The notes beneath the pieces are model-generated. The model was given only the letters and a program-made list of their open reading frames with translations. It was not told the origin of the DNA and searched no databases. Positions 1 through 7,958 of a stretch of DNA of 64,000 nt are shown here, piece by piece. Position 1 is the first letter of the stretch, and every line of letters begins with the position of its first letter. A program made the translations under genes and the position numbers. Source of the stretch: Gammaproteobacteria bacterium (lineage in GTDB: Bacteria; Pseudomonadota; Gammaproteobacteria; Acidiferrobacterales; SZUA-150). The stretch is from assembly GCA_029880545.1 (NCBI GenBank), contig JAOUOD010000001.1, positions 372,001 through 436,000 on the forward strand, in the 5' to 3' direction.

Positions 1-1
1 G

Positions 2-814
2 CAGGTATTGCCGGTTTGTGTGCCAACCCGCCACGATTTTGGCAGCCTGCGTGTCGGCAATCATTCAGTACCGGTCACTATTGTTAATGGTGACCAATCA
101 GCGTCTTTGTTCGCCTATGGAAAAATCCAGCCAGACACCGCTTACGTCAATATGGGTACCGGCGCTTTTGTCTCGAGACCGCAGGGCCAGCTTCCCAAAA
201 ACAATCGACGCCTGCTCACGAGCGTGATTTATGAAAAGGATGATGAGGTCATATATGTTACCGAGGGAACAGTGAATGGCGCTGCCAGCGCGCTGGACCT
301 GGTCAAGCGACAGTCGGGTCTTAAAGATACTCGTGAACTGTTGCCGCAATGGCTGGAGCAGTGCGATTCGCCACCCTTGTATATGAATGGTGTCGGAGGT
401 CTTGGGTCGCCTTTCTGGCAGGCGCATTTTGACAGTTGCTTCATTGGCGAGGGAACCAGGCAAGAGCGACTGGTGGCTGCCGTGGAGAGCATCGTGTTCC
501 TGCTAGAGGCCAACCTGACAGAAATGACCAGGCTGGCCTCGCCTCCCCAGCAAATCCAGATTACCGGCGGCTTGTCGCAACTGGACGGCTTATGTCAACG
601 CCTTGCGGATATCGCCGGTTTACCTGTTTATCGGCCAAAAGAATATGAGGCGACCGCCCGTGGCCTCGCCTACCTGCTGGCGGAATCCCCCGAGGCCTGG
701 CCGGAACCCGGTATCGGAAGGTGGTTTAAGCCACAGGACAATGCGCCATTGAGAAAGCGTCATGCAGACTGGGCGCGTCAAATGATCTTGCGCCTGCGTA
801 TTGAGGAAGTGTAA
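2..814 (+). CDS. FGGY-family carbohydrate kinase, probably glycerol kinase-like (5' truncated)
   Basis: This is the C-terminal part of an FGGY kinase, which phosphorylates a sugar or polyol with ATP in the cytoplasm. The frame is open to the left window edge, so the true start lies outside. Visible family features are the GDQSASLF segment followed by VNMGTGAF, which resembles the GDQ and GTG region of glycerol kinases, and ITGGLSQLD with RPKEYEATARGLAYL near the end, which matches the GG..N and T.LGAA nucleotide-binding region. The next genes, on the opposite strand, are a GlpD-like dehydrogenase and a glycerophosphodiesterase, so glycerol is the likely substrate. The catalytic N-terminal half is not in view, and another polyol cannot be excluded. 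Confidence 0.8.
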   Translation, partial: QVLPVCVPTRHDFGSLRVGNHSVPVTIVNGDQSASLFAYGKIQPDTAYVNMGTGAFVSRPQGQLPKNNRRLLTSVIYEKDDEVIYVTEGTVNGAASALDLVKRQSGLKDTRELLPQWLEQCDSPPLYMNGVGGLGSPFWQAHFDSCFIGEGTRQERLVAAVESIVFLLEANLTEMTRLASPPQQIQITGGLSQLDGLCQRLADIAGLPVYRPKEYEATARGLAYLLAESPEAWPEPGIGRWFKPQDNAPLRKRHADWARQMILRLRIEEV

Positions 815-820
815 GGACAG

Positions 821-1447
821 CTACTGGTCGACGCGGTTGTGAAATGACTGGTGCAAAATCATCATGGTTACAGCGCCAAGCAATGCATAAAACAAATCCT
901 TTTGCGCATCACATAGGTCATTCTGTGTAATGGATCTTGCGCAGGCATCTTCGGGCAGATAGCAGAGCAGTTCCATGGCGAACCATTCCGGTATTTCATA
1001 CCAGCAGCCGATGGCGGTAATAAACAGAAAAGCCATCATGTAGCTGAGTCTCCTGGTTAGCCCCTGGTGACAGAATATTTCAAAGAAGACAGCAAACATC
1101 ATCAGGCCAAACAGGAAATGAATAAACTGGTCGTAGCAGTTTCATGCGCAACCAGGCCAGTCCGAAAGCCAGTCAAGCCAGGCCATGGTGCTGTAAGTGA
1201 AATGGGCGCCGAAAAGGTGAGGCATGACAAATGCCGTCATGCCCAGAAACGTGGCGTTGCTGAATCTGTGTTGCTTGCCCAGCGACAACGCCAGCGGAAA
1301 CAGGACAACAACAAGGAAATTTCCCAGTAGCCATATCCCGCGATCAACCGGATCAATGGCAAGCATGAAACAGAACAACAGCAACACGGCAATCAGTGTT
1401 ATCTTGAACCTGTTGTTGCCAAAGGATTCCGCGCCGCTACCGGTCAT
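821..1447 (-). pseudogene. DUF2238 / YjdF-type inner-membrane protein interrupted by an in-frame TGA
   Basis: Two open stretches (1447-1145 and 1141-821) lie in the same frame and are separated only by the TGA codon at 1144-1142. Both halves look like one YjdF/DUF2238 membrane protein of about 208 codons, a normal family length. The first half has hydrophobic segments and an HLFGAHFTYS motif. Right after the stop comes NCYDQFIHFLFGL, then WYEIPEWF, LPEDA and DAQKDLFYALLGA, all typical of the family. From memory the family usually has Arg at the stop position (R-N-x-Y-D), so a CGA to TGA transition is the simplest explanation. The gene reads in the same direction as the GlpD-like gene upstream (about 80 bp gap). 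It could be a recent pseudogene, a sequencing error, or two expressed pieces. The function of the family is unknown. Confidence 0.75.
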
Positions 1448-1525
1448 GCCATGTCCGACTGCGTGTCAACCGGACAATAGCCCGTTATTGAGCCGATCAG
1501 CCAGCCAGCGCAATTACAGGGAAAG

Positions 1526-2692
1526 CTACAAATGAAGATGGCGGGTATCCTGCGCCTTGGCGGCAGCCGGAAGCCATGGCCTGAGTGCATCTATAACCTT
1601 TTGTGCAGTCGCGCGATACCCGGTTAGTTTTCCGCCAACAATGGTAATCATGCCGGGCAACTGATCATTGCGATGCAGTATGGTTTCGCGCGGGCGGTGA
1701 AATGCGTTGCCCTGTGTTGCCGGCAGTACGCGTACGCCGGCAAAACTGTCGATGACAGTGGTATTGATTCCCGGCAGTACGCGCCGCGCGGCGGCGAGAA
1801 GGTATTCAACTTCATCCGTGTCTGCCTGTACCGTGGCTGGATCATTGTGGAACGGTTTTTCAGTTGTGCCAATCAATGTTGCGTCATTCCAGGGCATAAT
1901 AAAGATGACGCGACCATCTTCAGCTTCGACATAGAAAATATATTTCCGCGCCGGTTCCGCAACCAGGACGTGGCTGCCTTTGACAAGCTCCATGGCCACT
2001 GCTTGCGGTTGCGGCTGGCAACCGGCGAGCACGGTATTGAGCCAAGGGCCGGCCGCGTTAACCAGGGCTGCTGATGTAATCGTTTGAAGCTCGCCATGCT
2101 GGCGATAACTGATTCGAAACATTTTATCGAACCTTGCCTGAACAAATGTTGCCGGGCATAACAGCCTGGCGCTTAGGGATTCGGCGGATTGCATGACCTT
2201 GCGGGTCAATACGGTGTCATCGGTCTGGCCATCGAAATAGCGATATACCGCGAGAAGCCCGTCGGTATTGAGACCGCTGAGTGTGGGCCATTGAGACCGG
2301 GCAATGCGCTGGAATCGCGTGGATGGCCGCAAAAGCCCTAGTAGTGCGTACAGGGAAAGCCCGAGGCCGATCAGCCATGGTGGTCGCCGATTGTCCCGGT
2401 AGACCGGGATATAAAATGGCACAAGCCTGACCAGGTCCGGGGCGTTGTTCAGCAACAGCTGTCGCTCACGAAGCGATTCCGCCACCAGCCGGAATTGCAG
2501 ACTTTCCAGGTAACGCAATCCGCCATGAACAAGTTTGCTGGATCGGCTTGATGTGGCGGAAGCAACAGCGGATTGTTCCAGTACCAGGGTCCGGTAGCCG
2601 GCTGCCGCCGCGGCCTGGGCGCACCCGGCGCCGTGAATACCGGCACCAACAATAACCACGTCGTAATCAGTCTGATGGCTGGCCTGGCTCAT
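1526..2692 (-). CDS. GlpD-like FAD-dependent glycerol-3-phosphate dehydrogenase, short form
   Basis: The predicted enzyme oxidises sn-glycerol-3-phosphate to dihydroxyacetone phosphate and passes electrons to the quinone pool. The N-terminus carries the FAD dinucleotide-binding motif VIVGAGIHGAGCA, followed by the GlpD hallmark TSSRSSKLVHGGLRYLE. Near the end come GVRVLP and GGKLTGYR. The start at 2692 (MSQASHQTDYDVV) places the FAD fold at the N-terminus and avoids overlap with the upstream phosphodiesterase; an ATG at 2782 is also open but less likely. At about 388 residues it stops soon after GGKLT and lacks the C-terminal helical domain of the roughly 500-residue E. coli GlpD. It sits 31 bp after the glycerophosphodiesterase gene in the same direction, consistent with breakdown of glycerophosphodiesters. 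Confidence 0.85.
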   Translation of the reverse strand: MSQASHQTDYDVVIVGAGIHGAGCAQAAAAAGYRTLVLEQSAVASATSSRSSKLVHGGLRYLESLQFRLVAESLRERQLLLNNAPDLVRLVPFYIPVYRDNRRPPWLIGLGLSLYALLGLLRPSTRFQRIARSQWPTLSGLNTDGLLAVYRYFDGQTDDTVLTRKVMQSAESLSARLLCPATFVQARFDKMFRISYRQHGELQTITSAALVNAAGPWLNTVLAGCQPQPQAVAMELVKGSHVLVAEPARKYIFYVEAEDGRVIFIMPWNDATLIGTTEKPFHNDPATVQADTDEVEYLLAAARRVLPGINTTVIDSFAGVRVLPATQGNAFHRPRETILHRNDQLPGMITIVGGKLTGYRATAQKVIDALRPWLPAAAKAQDTRHLHL

Positions 2693-2723
2693 GTTCGGGG
2701 TAATCCATGATCCCGATGCGGGG

Positions 2724-3458
2724 TTATACTGATGACACGGTATCAACCATGTCGCGGATTTCAAAGGTTTCCACCAGGTCAATACCTCTATCCATCAGCC
2801 TGATAGCCAATTGGGTGTCAGTTGTTTCATAAACCGCGGTCTTGATTCCCGGAATGATTAGTTTGCCAAATCGTGGCAGGGTCGCGTAATCACAAAAAAA
2901 ATATTGCGGCGCTAGTGATCTTACAGCCGCTGACTCATGACCCTTCCAGTCATCTATGACAGCGCCGACCTGGCTCCAGCCAAGTTTCCTGGCATGGGCC
3001 AGTGCATCGAGTGAGTAGGAGATGAGCACGCATTGGCGCTCGGCCGGTTGAATGACATCAATGATTGTTTTAACAACGGTATCAACGCCAAACTGCTCAA
3101 GACTGATGCGCTTGATTTCGACAAACGCCGTGAGCGCCGGCTGTTTTCGCAACCAGGAAACAAATTCATCAAGACGCGTAATCGGGTTCTGGGCGTACCG
3201 GTAACCAAACCGGTCGAAGTATCCCGCTTTGAATTGCGAAAGCCGGGCTATTGTATAGTCTCCGATCTTGCCATCGTGCCCGCACAGGCGCAGCATGTCA
3301 CGATCATGAAACAGGACCGGTATCCTGTCGGCGCTCAGTTGCACGTCAAGTTCAACGAAGCGCGCACCGGCAGCTACAGCGGCCTGGTAGCCGATCAAGG
3401 TATTTTCCGGAAACGCATTGGGGTAGCCGCGATGGGCAACAAGTCTGTTTTGACGCAT
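2724..3458 (-). CDS. Glycerophosphodiester phosphodiesterase
   Basis: This family hydrolyses glycerophosphodiesters from phospholipid turnover to sn-glycerol-3-phosphate and an alcohol. The N-terminus has the hallmark AHRGYPNAFPENT, then VELDVQLSADRIPVLFHD, which together supply the catalytic His pair and the metal-binding Glu, Asp and His residues. FVEIKR is a third conserved segment. The start at 3458 (MRQNRLVAHRG) puts the catalytic motif at residue 9 as usual; an ATG at 3491 would add 11 residues. No signal peptide is visible, so this is the cytoplasmic (UgpQ-like) type. Its product feeds the GlpD-like enzyme encoded directly downstream. Confidence 0.9.
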   Translation of the reverse strand: MRQNRLVAHRGYPNAFPENTLIGYQAAVAAGARFVELDVQLSADRIPVLFHDRDMLRLCGHDGKIGDYTIARLSQFKAGYFDRFGYRYAQNPITRLDEFVSWLRKQPALTAFVEIKRISLEQFGVDTVVKTIIDVIQPAERQCVLISYSLDALAHARKLGWSQVGAVIDDWKGHESAAVRSLAPQYFFCDYATLPRFGKLIIPGIKTAVYETTDTQLAIRLMDRGIDLVETFEIRDMVDTVSSV

Positions 3459-3593
3459 GTTATCAATGTAGCACGAACGGCTTGATTTCAACCATTGGAT
3501 TTCCCTTGCCCTGGTAACCCGGTAATCTGTATTTGCACGTTTTGTTTTGCAGGGCTCAGATAGTGATGCAGGGAAAATAATGGAGAAGACGCT

Positions 3594-4736
3594 ATGAACC
3601 CGGGGGTCTTGAAACGAGGCAGGGGATCAAGCCGAATTGGGCAGGCCATGTTCGTGTTGGCGCTCATGTCCGCACTCGCCGCCTGTGGCGGGGAGTTGCC
3701 ATCGGCTGAACTGCCGACCGACACCCCGGAGCTGAAAGCGTTGGGCCAGGCCATTTATTTTGATACCAGTCTGTCCAGTCCGCCGGGACAGTCTTGCGCA
3801 AGCTGTCATGCCGATAATGCGGGTTTCGCCGATCCGAACCGGAATCTGCCGGTCTCCGAAGGTGTAATCAGCGGACGATTTGGCAATCGCAATTCACCAA
3901 CTACATCCTACGCGGCATTTATACCGCCGTTCCAGCTAGTGAACGATATTGGCGGTGATTTCTACATCGGTGGCCAGTTTATGGATGGTCGCGCCTCGAC
4001 ACTTGAAGATCAGGCCAAGGCACCGTTTCTTAATCCACTGGAAATGAATAACCCGGACAAAGCCAGTGTTGTGCTGGCTGTGAGCCGGGCAAATTATGCT
4101 GCTGATTTCCGGGTGCTGTTTGGTGACAACATCTTCAACAATGTTGACCGGGCCTATGATCGTATTGCCGAGGCCATTGCGGCATTCGAGCGCAGCACTT
4201 TTTTTTCGCCTTTCAGCTCGAAGTTTGATGCGTTCCAGCGGGGCGTTGTCATGTTAACTGCCAGCGAATTGCGCGGATCGCTGTTGTTCATTGGCAAGGC
4301 CGAGTGCGCCCGTTGCCATGAGTCTCCAGCGGGCGGAGCCGATGTGGGCTCCGATTTCCGGTACCATAATATAGGCGTGCCGCCCAATCCGAATAACCCG
4401 TTTTTATACCTGGGACCGGAATTCAATCCCGAAGGCATGAGCTTTGTTGATATGGGGCTTGGCGGGGTGCTTGGACTGGCATCGGAGAATGGCAAGTTCC
4501 GCACCCCGACCATGCGCAACATCGCGTTAACCCCGCCGTATATGCACAACGGCGTGTTCGATACGCTGGAACAGGTTATCCAGTTCTATAATCGGCGCGA
4601 TGTTGATGGCGTTGTTCCGGAAGTTGCTGACAACATTGATAACATCGACAACATTGGCGAACTGGGTTTGACGGATGCCGAGGTCCAGGATTTGATTGCG
4701 TTTCTCAATACCATGACTGACGGCTTTACCCGTTAG
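3594..4736 (+). CDS. Di-heme cytochrome c peroxidase family lipoprotein
   Basis: This is a periplasmic di-heme protein of the bacterial cytochrome c peroxidase / MauG family, which reduces peroxide or oxidises a substrate using two c-type hemes. Two CXXCH sites are present, CASCH near residue 65 and CARCH near residue 240. The GKFRTPTMRNIALTPPYMHNG segment is the conserved region after the second heme and includes a possible axial Met. The N-terminus has a basic then hydrophobic segment ending LAACGG, a lipobox, so it is probably lipid-anchored. A Shine-Dalgarno-like GGAGAAG precedes the ATG. Close to the C-terminus there is a short Asp-Asn-Ile triplet repeated three times. It converges with a cytochrome c4-like gene, a plausible electron donor. 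The exact substrate is unknown. Confidence 0.9.
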   Translation: MNPGVLKRGRGSSRIGQAMFVLALMSALAACGGELPSAELPTDTPELKALGQAIYFDTSLSSPPGQSCASCHADNAGFADPNRNLPVSEGVISGRFGNRNSPTTSYAAFIPPFQLVNDIGGDFYIGGQFMDGRASTLEDQAKAPFLNPLEMNNPDKASVVLAVSRANYAADFRVLFGDNIFNNVDRAYDRIAEAIAAFERSTFFSPFSSKFDAFQRGVVMLTASELRGSLLFIGKAECARCHESPAGGADVGSDFRYHNIGVPPNPNNPFLYLGPEFNPEGMSFVDMGLGGVLGLASENGKFRTPTMRNIALTPPYMHNGVFDTLEQVIQFYNRRDVDGVVPEVADNIDNIDNIGELGLTDAEVQDLIAFLNTMTDGFTR

Positions 4737-4748
4737 GGCAGCATAACC

Positions 4749-5432
4749 TTACTGCGACAGTTGGCCTATGTAGTTGGCCAGCGCCGCAATATCTGTTTCG
4801 CTGAATCCTTCAACCATGCCGCTCATGACTGGCGAGATGCGGTTACGATCGTTGTCACGAAAATCCAGCAGCACGCGTTTGATGTAGTTGATCTTCTGCC
4901 CGGCTATGCGGGCAAACCCCTTTTGCCCGACGCCATCTTCACCGTGACAGCTGGTGCAGCGATTCTGGTAAAGGCGCTTGCCTTTTGAGAGCAAGGCCGG
5001 GTTGGTTTTTTGTCGGTATGGCTTGACCGCCGCGTTGGCGTAATACACGGCCAGTGCCAGTTTCTCATCGTCTGACAGCTGTGAAGCAAGTTGTTGCATG
5101 ACAGTGGTGTAGTCCTGGCGTTCGCTGAGCGCGAAGTAATTGATTTGCTGCAACAGGTAAACCGGATTTTGCCCGGCCAGATTGGGCACATCAGGTTTGC
5201 TGCTGTTTCCATCCTGGCCATGACAATTGGCACAAAAGAACGCCTTGTCCCGTCCTTGTTCTATAATTTTTTTCCGGTTTTCTTCGCTGCTGTGGGCCAA
5301 GTCTACCCGGGCCTCCAGTGCAGCCAGCATTTTCGTGGTATCAGTTTCTGCAACTACAGGGGCCGGAGTCAGAAATGTAAAACAGAGGGTCCAAGGCAAT
5401 ATATGTTGCGCCAGTTTGAATCGATCTCTCAT
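4749..5432 (-). CDS. Periplasmic di-heme cytochrome c4-like protein
   Basis: The protein is predicted to carry electrons in the periplasm between the bc1 complex and oxidases or peroxidases. It starts with a Sec signal (LPWTLCFTFLTPAPVVAE). Two c-type heme domains follow, each with one CXXCH: CANCHGQDG near residue 68 and CTSCHGEDG near residue 162. Segments of the form NLAGQNPVYLLQQINYF and IAGQKINYIKRVLLDFRDNDR are the repeated helix region of cytochrome c4 / c553 proteins, and the Met in SPVMSGM is a likely axial ligand. The length of 227 residues fits cytochrome c4. The gene ends 12 bp from the convergent peroxidase gene. No clear terminator separates them. Confidence 0.88.
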   Translation of the reverse strand: MRDRFKLAQHILPWTLCFTFLTPAPVVAETDTTKMLAALEARVDLAHSSEENRKKIIEQGRDKAFFCANCHGQDGNSSKPDVPNLAGQNPVYLLQQINYFALSERQDYTTVMQQLASQLSDDEKLALAVYYANAAVKPYRQKTNPALLSKGKRLYQNRCTSCHGEDGVGQKGFARIAGQKINYIKRVLLDFRDNDRNRISPVMSGMVEGFSETDIAALANYIGQLSQ

Positions 5433-5624
5433 GGGTCGCGCTCCCGTTTTGTGTTCTCGGTTTTTAAACTCTTGTCCATTTGCCCCCGCGCCGAAGTTTG
5501 CTGGATATCGGCGGGCAATTTCTTGATTTATATTAAATTTACATCAATTTGGCGGGAATCAGCAGATGTACGACAGGTATAAATGAACTGAAAAGACGAC
5601 TTCATTTAAATTTTTTGAAGCACG

Positions 5625-5876
5625 CTAGCTACCGCAGCCACCACCGTTTTTCTCGTAGACAGCCATTATGTCCCGGAGTTCGGCAATGACGTGTTGGCGC
5701 TCTTCTTCACTCAAGTGATGGAGGTCTTCGGTCAACTCGCCGTGGTCAAAATCGGCAATGGTCTTGCGCACGACGCTGCACCCCATTTCACAAAATTGCT
5801 CGACTTTTTCGTCGATGCCGGGGTAATGGGAAATTTTTTGGGGGTGCTGCTTTAACCGGTACTGGGAAGAGGACAT
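5625..5876 (-). CDS. Small hypothetical protein with paired cysteines
   Basis: An 83-residue reading frame starting at 5876 (MSSSQYRLKQ). A longer open version would run into the upstream tRNA-Phe gene, so the inner start is preferred. It is charged and probably helical, with CEMGC in the middle and a glycine-rich cysteine tail (NGGGCGS). I do not recognise the family. Cysteine spacing and the short length would be compatible with a metal- or cofactor-binding role, but nothing in the sequence proves this. It lies about 30 bp downstream of the 3' end of tRNA-Phe in the same direction, and could be cotranscribed with it. Confidence 0.5.
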   Translation of the reverse strand: MSSSQYRLKQHPQKISHYPGIDEKVEQFCEMGCSVVRKTIADFDHGELTEDLHHLSEEERQHVIAELRDIMAVYEKNGGGCGS

Positions 5877-5906
5877 AACCTTGGCCGTTAAAGTCAAAAT
5901 GAAAAG

Positions 5907-5982
5907 TGGTGGCCAGGGACAGAATCGAACTGCCGACACGGGGATTTTCAATCCCCTGCTCTACCAACTGAGCTACCTGGCC
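5907..5982 (-). tRNA. tRNA-Phe (anticodon GAA)
   Basis: The minus strand folds as a standard 76-nt tRNA. The acceptor stem GGCCAGG pairs with CCTGGCC, followed by the discriminator A and an encoded CCA. The D arm is GCTCAGTTGGTAGAGC, the anticodon arm is GGGGATTGAAAATCCCC with anticodon GAA, and the T arm contains the GTTCGATTC loop. The body is nearly identical to what I recall of gammaproteobacterial tRNA-Phe. No integrase or duplicated tRNA end is seen near it. Confidence 0.97.
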
Positions 5983-6083
5983 ACAGGGTCATTCAGTGGC
6001 GGGCGATTATAAGGGAAGTTTGCTGCAGATTGAAAGCCCGCCAGCCAAATTCTCCCCGGCCCGTCCTGGCAGGCGAATAAGCC

Positions 6084-6350
6084 CTATTCGGGGGTAAAGG
6101 CGTCCGGGGTGGTTGAGCCTCCGCCAAAAAAGAATTTCTCCATCTCCGTTTCGAGAAATTCCCGGGATTTCGGGTCAATCGGGCTCAGCCGGTACTCGTT
6201 GATCAGAATGGTTTGTTGGCCTAACCACTGGCCCCAGGCCTCTTTGGATACGTTGTCCCAAATGCGTTGACCCAGTTCGCCCGGGTAGACAGATCGTTCC
6301 AGGCCTTCGGCTTCTTTGCCCAATTTTACGCAGTTAACCATTCTATTCAT
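6084..6350 (-). CDS. yggX: Fe(2+)-trafficking / oxidative damage protection protein YggX
   Basis: YggX is a small cytoplasmic protein linked to iron handling and protection of Fe-S clusters from oxidative damage. The 88-residue product has the family pattern: [15 protein letters not shown] at the N-terminus with the conserved Cys, then [26 protein letters not shown], and [15 protein letters not shown]. (These segments are read in pieces along the protein.) The start codon overlaps the end of mutY by 8 bp, so the two are cotranscribed as in many gammaproteobacteria. MutY is itself an Fe-S enzyme repairing oxidative DNA damage, which fits the pairing. Confidence 0.95.
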   Translation of the reverse strand: MNRMVNCVKLGKEAEGLERSVYPGELGQRIWDNVSKEAWGQWLGQQTILINEYRLSPIDPKSREFLETEMEKFFFGGGSTTPDAFTPE

Positions 6351-7404
6351 GTTGCGACTCCTTCAGGCTGTCCAGCAGCTGTTTGACGGGCGCCGCCAGA
6401 CCGAGGGTCGGCGGTTGGCGCAGGTTATACCAGACCATGCCGGGTGGCTCCATAACCCGGGCCGGCTCTCCCGTCAGTTGTGCGGGAATCACGGTGATGT
6501 GTAGCCGAAAATGGCTGAAACTGTGGCTGATTGGCTCCAGGGCGGTACCGGTCTCGACCCGGATGCCCAGGTTCCGTGAACACCATTGATCAGGAGCAGA
6601 ATCGACCGCGATCTCGGGCAGACTCCACAGGCCGCCCCAGATTCCTGTTGGCGGCCGCTGTTGCAACAGCACCATACCGTCCTTGTCCCGAATTACCAGC
6701 ATCGTGGTGGATTTTTCAGGAAGGGTTTTTCGCGGCTTGCGCCCGGGATAGTTGTGAGTTGCTGCCAATTTCCGGGCCTCGCAGCCCCGGTGCTGCGGAC
6801 ATCTGTCGCAATCCGGCTGGTTGCGTCGGCAGAGGGTAGCGCCGAGATCCATAATGGCCTGGGTGTATTTCTCGATGTCCGCGTCCGGCGTATGCTGCTC
6901 CGCCAGCTGCCACAGCCGGGTTTCCACTTTTTTGTCCCCGGGCCAACCCTCGACGGCGTGGTAGCGTGCCAATACCCGTTTGACGTTGCCATCGAGAATC
7001 GCGTGGCGTTGACCCCGGCTGAATGCCAGGATGGCGCCGGCCGTGGACCGACCAATGCCGGGCAATGCCTGGACCGTATCGATGTTGCCAGGGAACTGAC
7101 CACCGTGTTGGGCCTGGATGATGCGCGCAGCCTTGTGCAGGTTGCGCCCGCGGGCGTAATAGCCGAGCCCGGTCCATAAGTGCAGCACTTCGTCCTGTTC
7201 GGCGTCAGCCAGGCTGGCGATATCCGGGAACCGTTCCATGAACCGTTGATAGTATGGAATGACCGTATTCACCTGGGTTTGCTGCAGCATGATCTCCGAT
7301 ACCCAGATCCCGTAGGCGTCACGACGCTGCTGCCAGGGCAGGTCCTTGCGGCCGTGCTGGTCAAACCATTGCAGCAGCTGTTGACTGAAACTGTCGCGAC
7401 TCAT
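6343..7404 (-). CDS. mutY: A/G-specific adenine DNA glycosylase MutY
   Basis: MutY removes adenine mispaired with 8-oxoguanine. The N-terminal catalytic domain shows [19 protein letters not shown]-type sequence (residues about 19-40), then the helix-hairpin-helix [15 protein letters not shown] and the catalytic Asp segment [13 protein letters not shown]. The four Fe-S ligands are present as Cys-X6-Cys-X2-Cys-X5-Cys in [23 protein letters not shown]-like C-terminal domain follows (residues about 230-350), with [11 protein letters not shown], the 8-oxoG recognition domain. The 353-residue length is normal. The gene overlaps the upstream SRPBCC gene by 4 bp and the downstream yggX by 8 bp, giving a compact three-gene operon. 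Confidence 0.97.
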   Translation of the reverse strand: MSRDSFSQQLLQWFDQHGRKDLPWQQRRDAYGIWVSEIMLQQTQVNTVIPYYQRFMERFPDIASLADAEQDEVLHLWTGLGYYARGRNLHKAARIIQAQHGGQFPGNIDTVQALPGIGRSTAGAILAFSRGQRHAILDGNVKRVLARYHAVEGWPGDKKVETRLWQLAEQHTPDADIEKYTQAIMDLGATLCRRNQPDCDRCPQHRGCEARKLAATHNYPGRKPRKTLPEKSTTMLVIRDKDGMVLLQQRPPTGIWGGLWSLPEIAVDSAPDQWCSRNLGIRVETGTALEPISHSFSHFRLHITVIPAQLTGEPARVMEPPGMVWYNLRQPPTLGLAAPVKQLLDSLKESQHE

Positions 7405-7958
7405 AATTGTTGTTCCGGGTTACGGGCAATCTGCTCAAGTCGCTGTGTGCTTCGTCTCAATTCTTTTTGGATGCCGGATTTGACCAGCCACGGTCCAAAG
7501 ATCGGGGGAATGTAGAACGCGGGTTCCAGCACGGCGTCGTAGGTCAGCAGCGTGCGTGGTCCGCTGGCCTGGATCTGCCACAGTTCGCGGGCATAACGAA
7601 AATCCTGTCGATCCAGGCTGATCATGGTCAGCAACTTTCCGGGAGCCGTGCGCGTCACCGTCTGGATCTTGGTCATAGACTGGCAAAACAAGAGGTAGCA
7701 GGTATTCAATTCCAGTTTCAGCAGTGTTGTATTGGTGTCGGGACGATCCAGGATGTTGACCTGTTTGACAAACCCGGACCACTGCGGCCAGCGCTGGTAG
7801 CTGTCCATCAGCGCACTGATTCGTTCGTATGGCGCATCAATAATCGTGCTGAAGCGTATATGGAAGCGTCCGTTGCGATGTTGCACATCGGTAGTTACCA
7901 GTGTTGTGGCACCGGCAACCGATGTGAGCAGTACAGCAAGCAGCAGTGATAGACGCAT
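7401..7958 (-). CDS. Exported SRPBCC (START/polyketide cyclase-like) domain protein
   Basis: A 185-residue protein with a short hydrophobic leader ([15 protein letters not shown]), suggesting export to the periplasm. The rest reads as a helix-grip SRPBCC domain: [30 protein letters not shown] and a C-terminal long helix. Such domains bind hydrophobic ligands or aid quinone and lipid functions; a ligand cannot be inferred here. The gene overlaps mutY by 4 bp and abuts the AsmA-like gene upstream (the stop of one at the start of the other), so it likely belongs to the same transcript. Assignment is from fold-level pattern and is not tied to a characterised homologue. Confidence 0.75.
   Translation of the reverse strand: MRLSLLLAVLLTSVAGATTLVTTDVQHRNGRFHIRFSTIIDAPYERISALMDSYQRWPQWSGFVKQVNILDRPDTNTTLLKLELNTCYLLFCQSMTKIQTVTRTAPGKLLTMISLDRQDFRYARELWQIQASGPRTLLTYDAVLEPAFYIPPIFGPWLVKSGIQKELRRSTQRLEQIARNPEQQL

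Noticed and set aside
1142-1144. TGA read as selenocysteine
   Set aside because: No selenoprotein family or SECIS-like hairpin is evident, and the family residue there is probably Arg. A nonsense mutation is simpler.
5907-5982. tRNA-Phe as an integration site
   Set aside because: No integrase, no duplicated tRNA end and no compositional change next to it.
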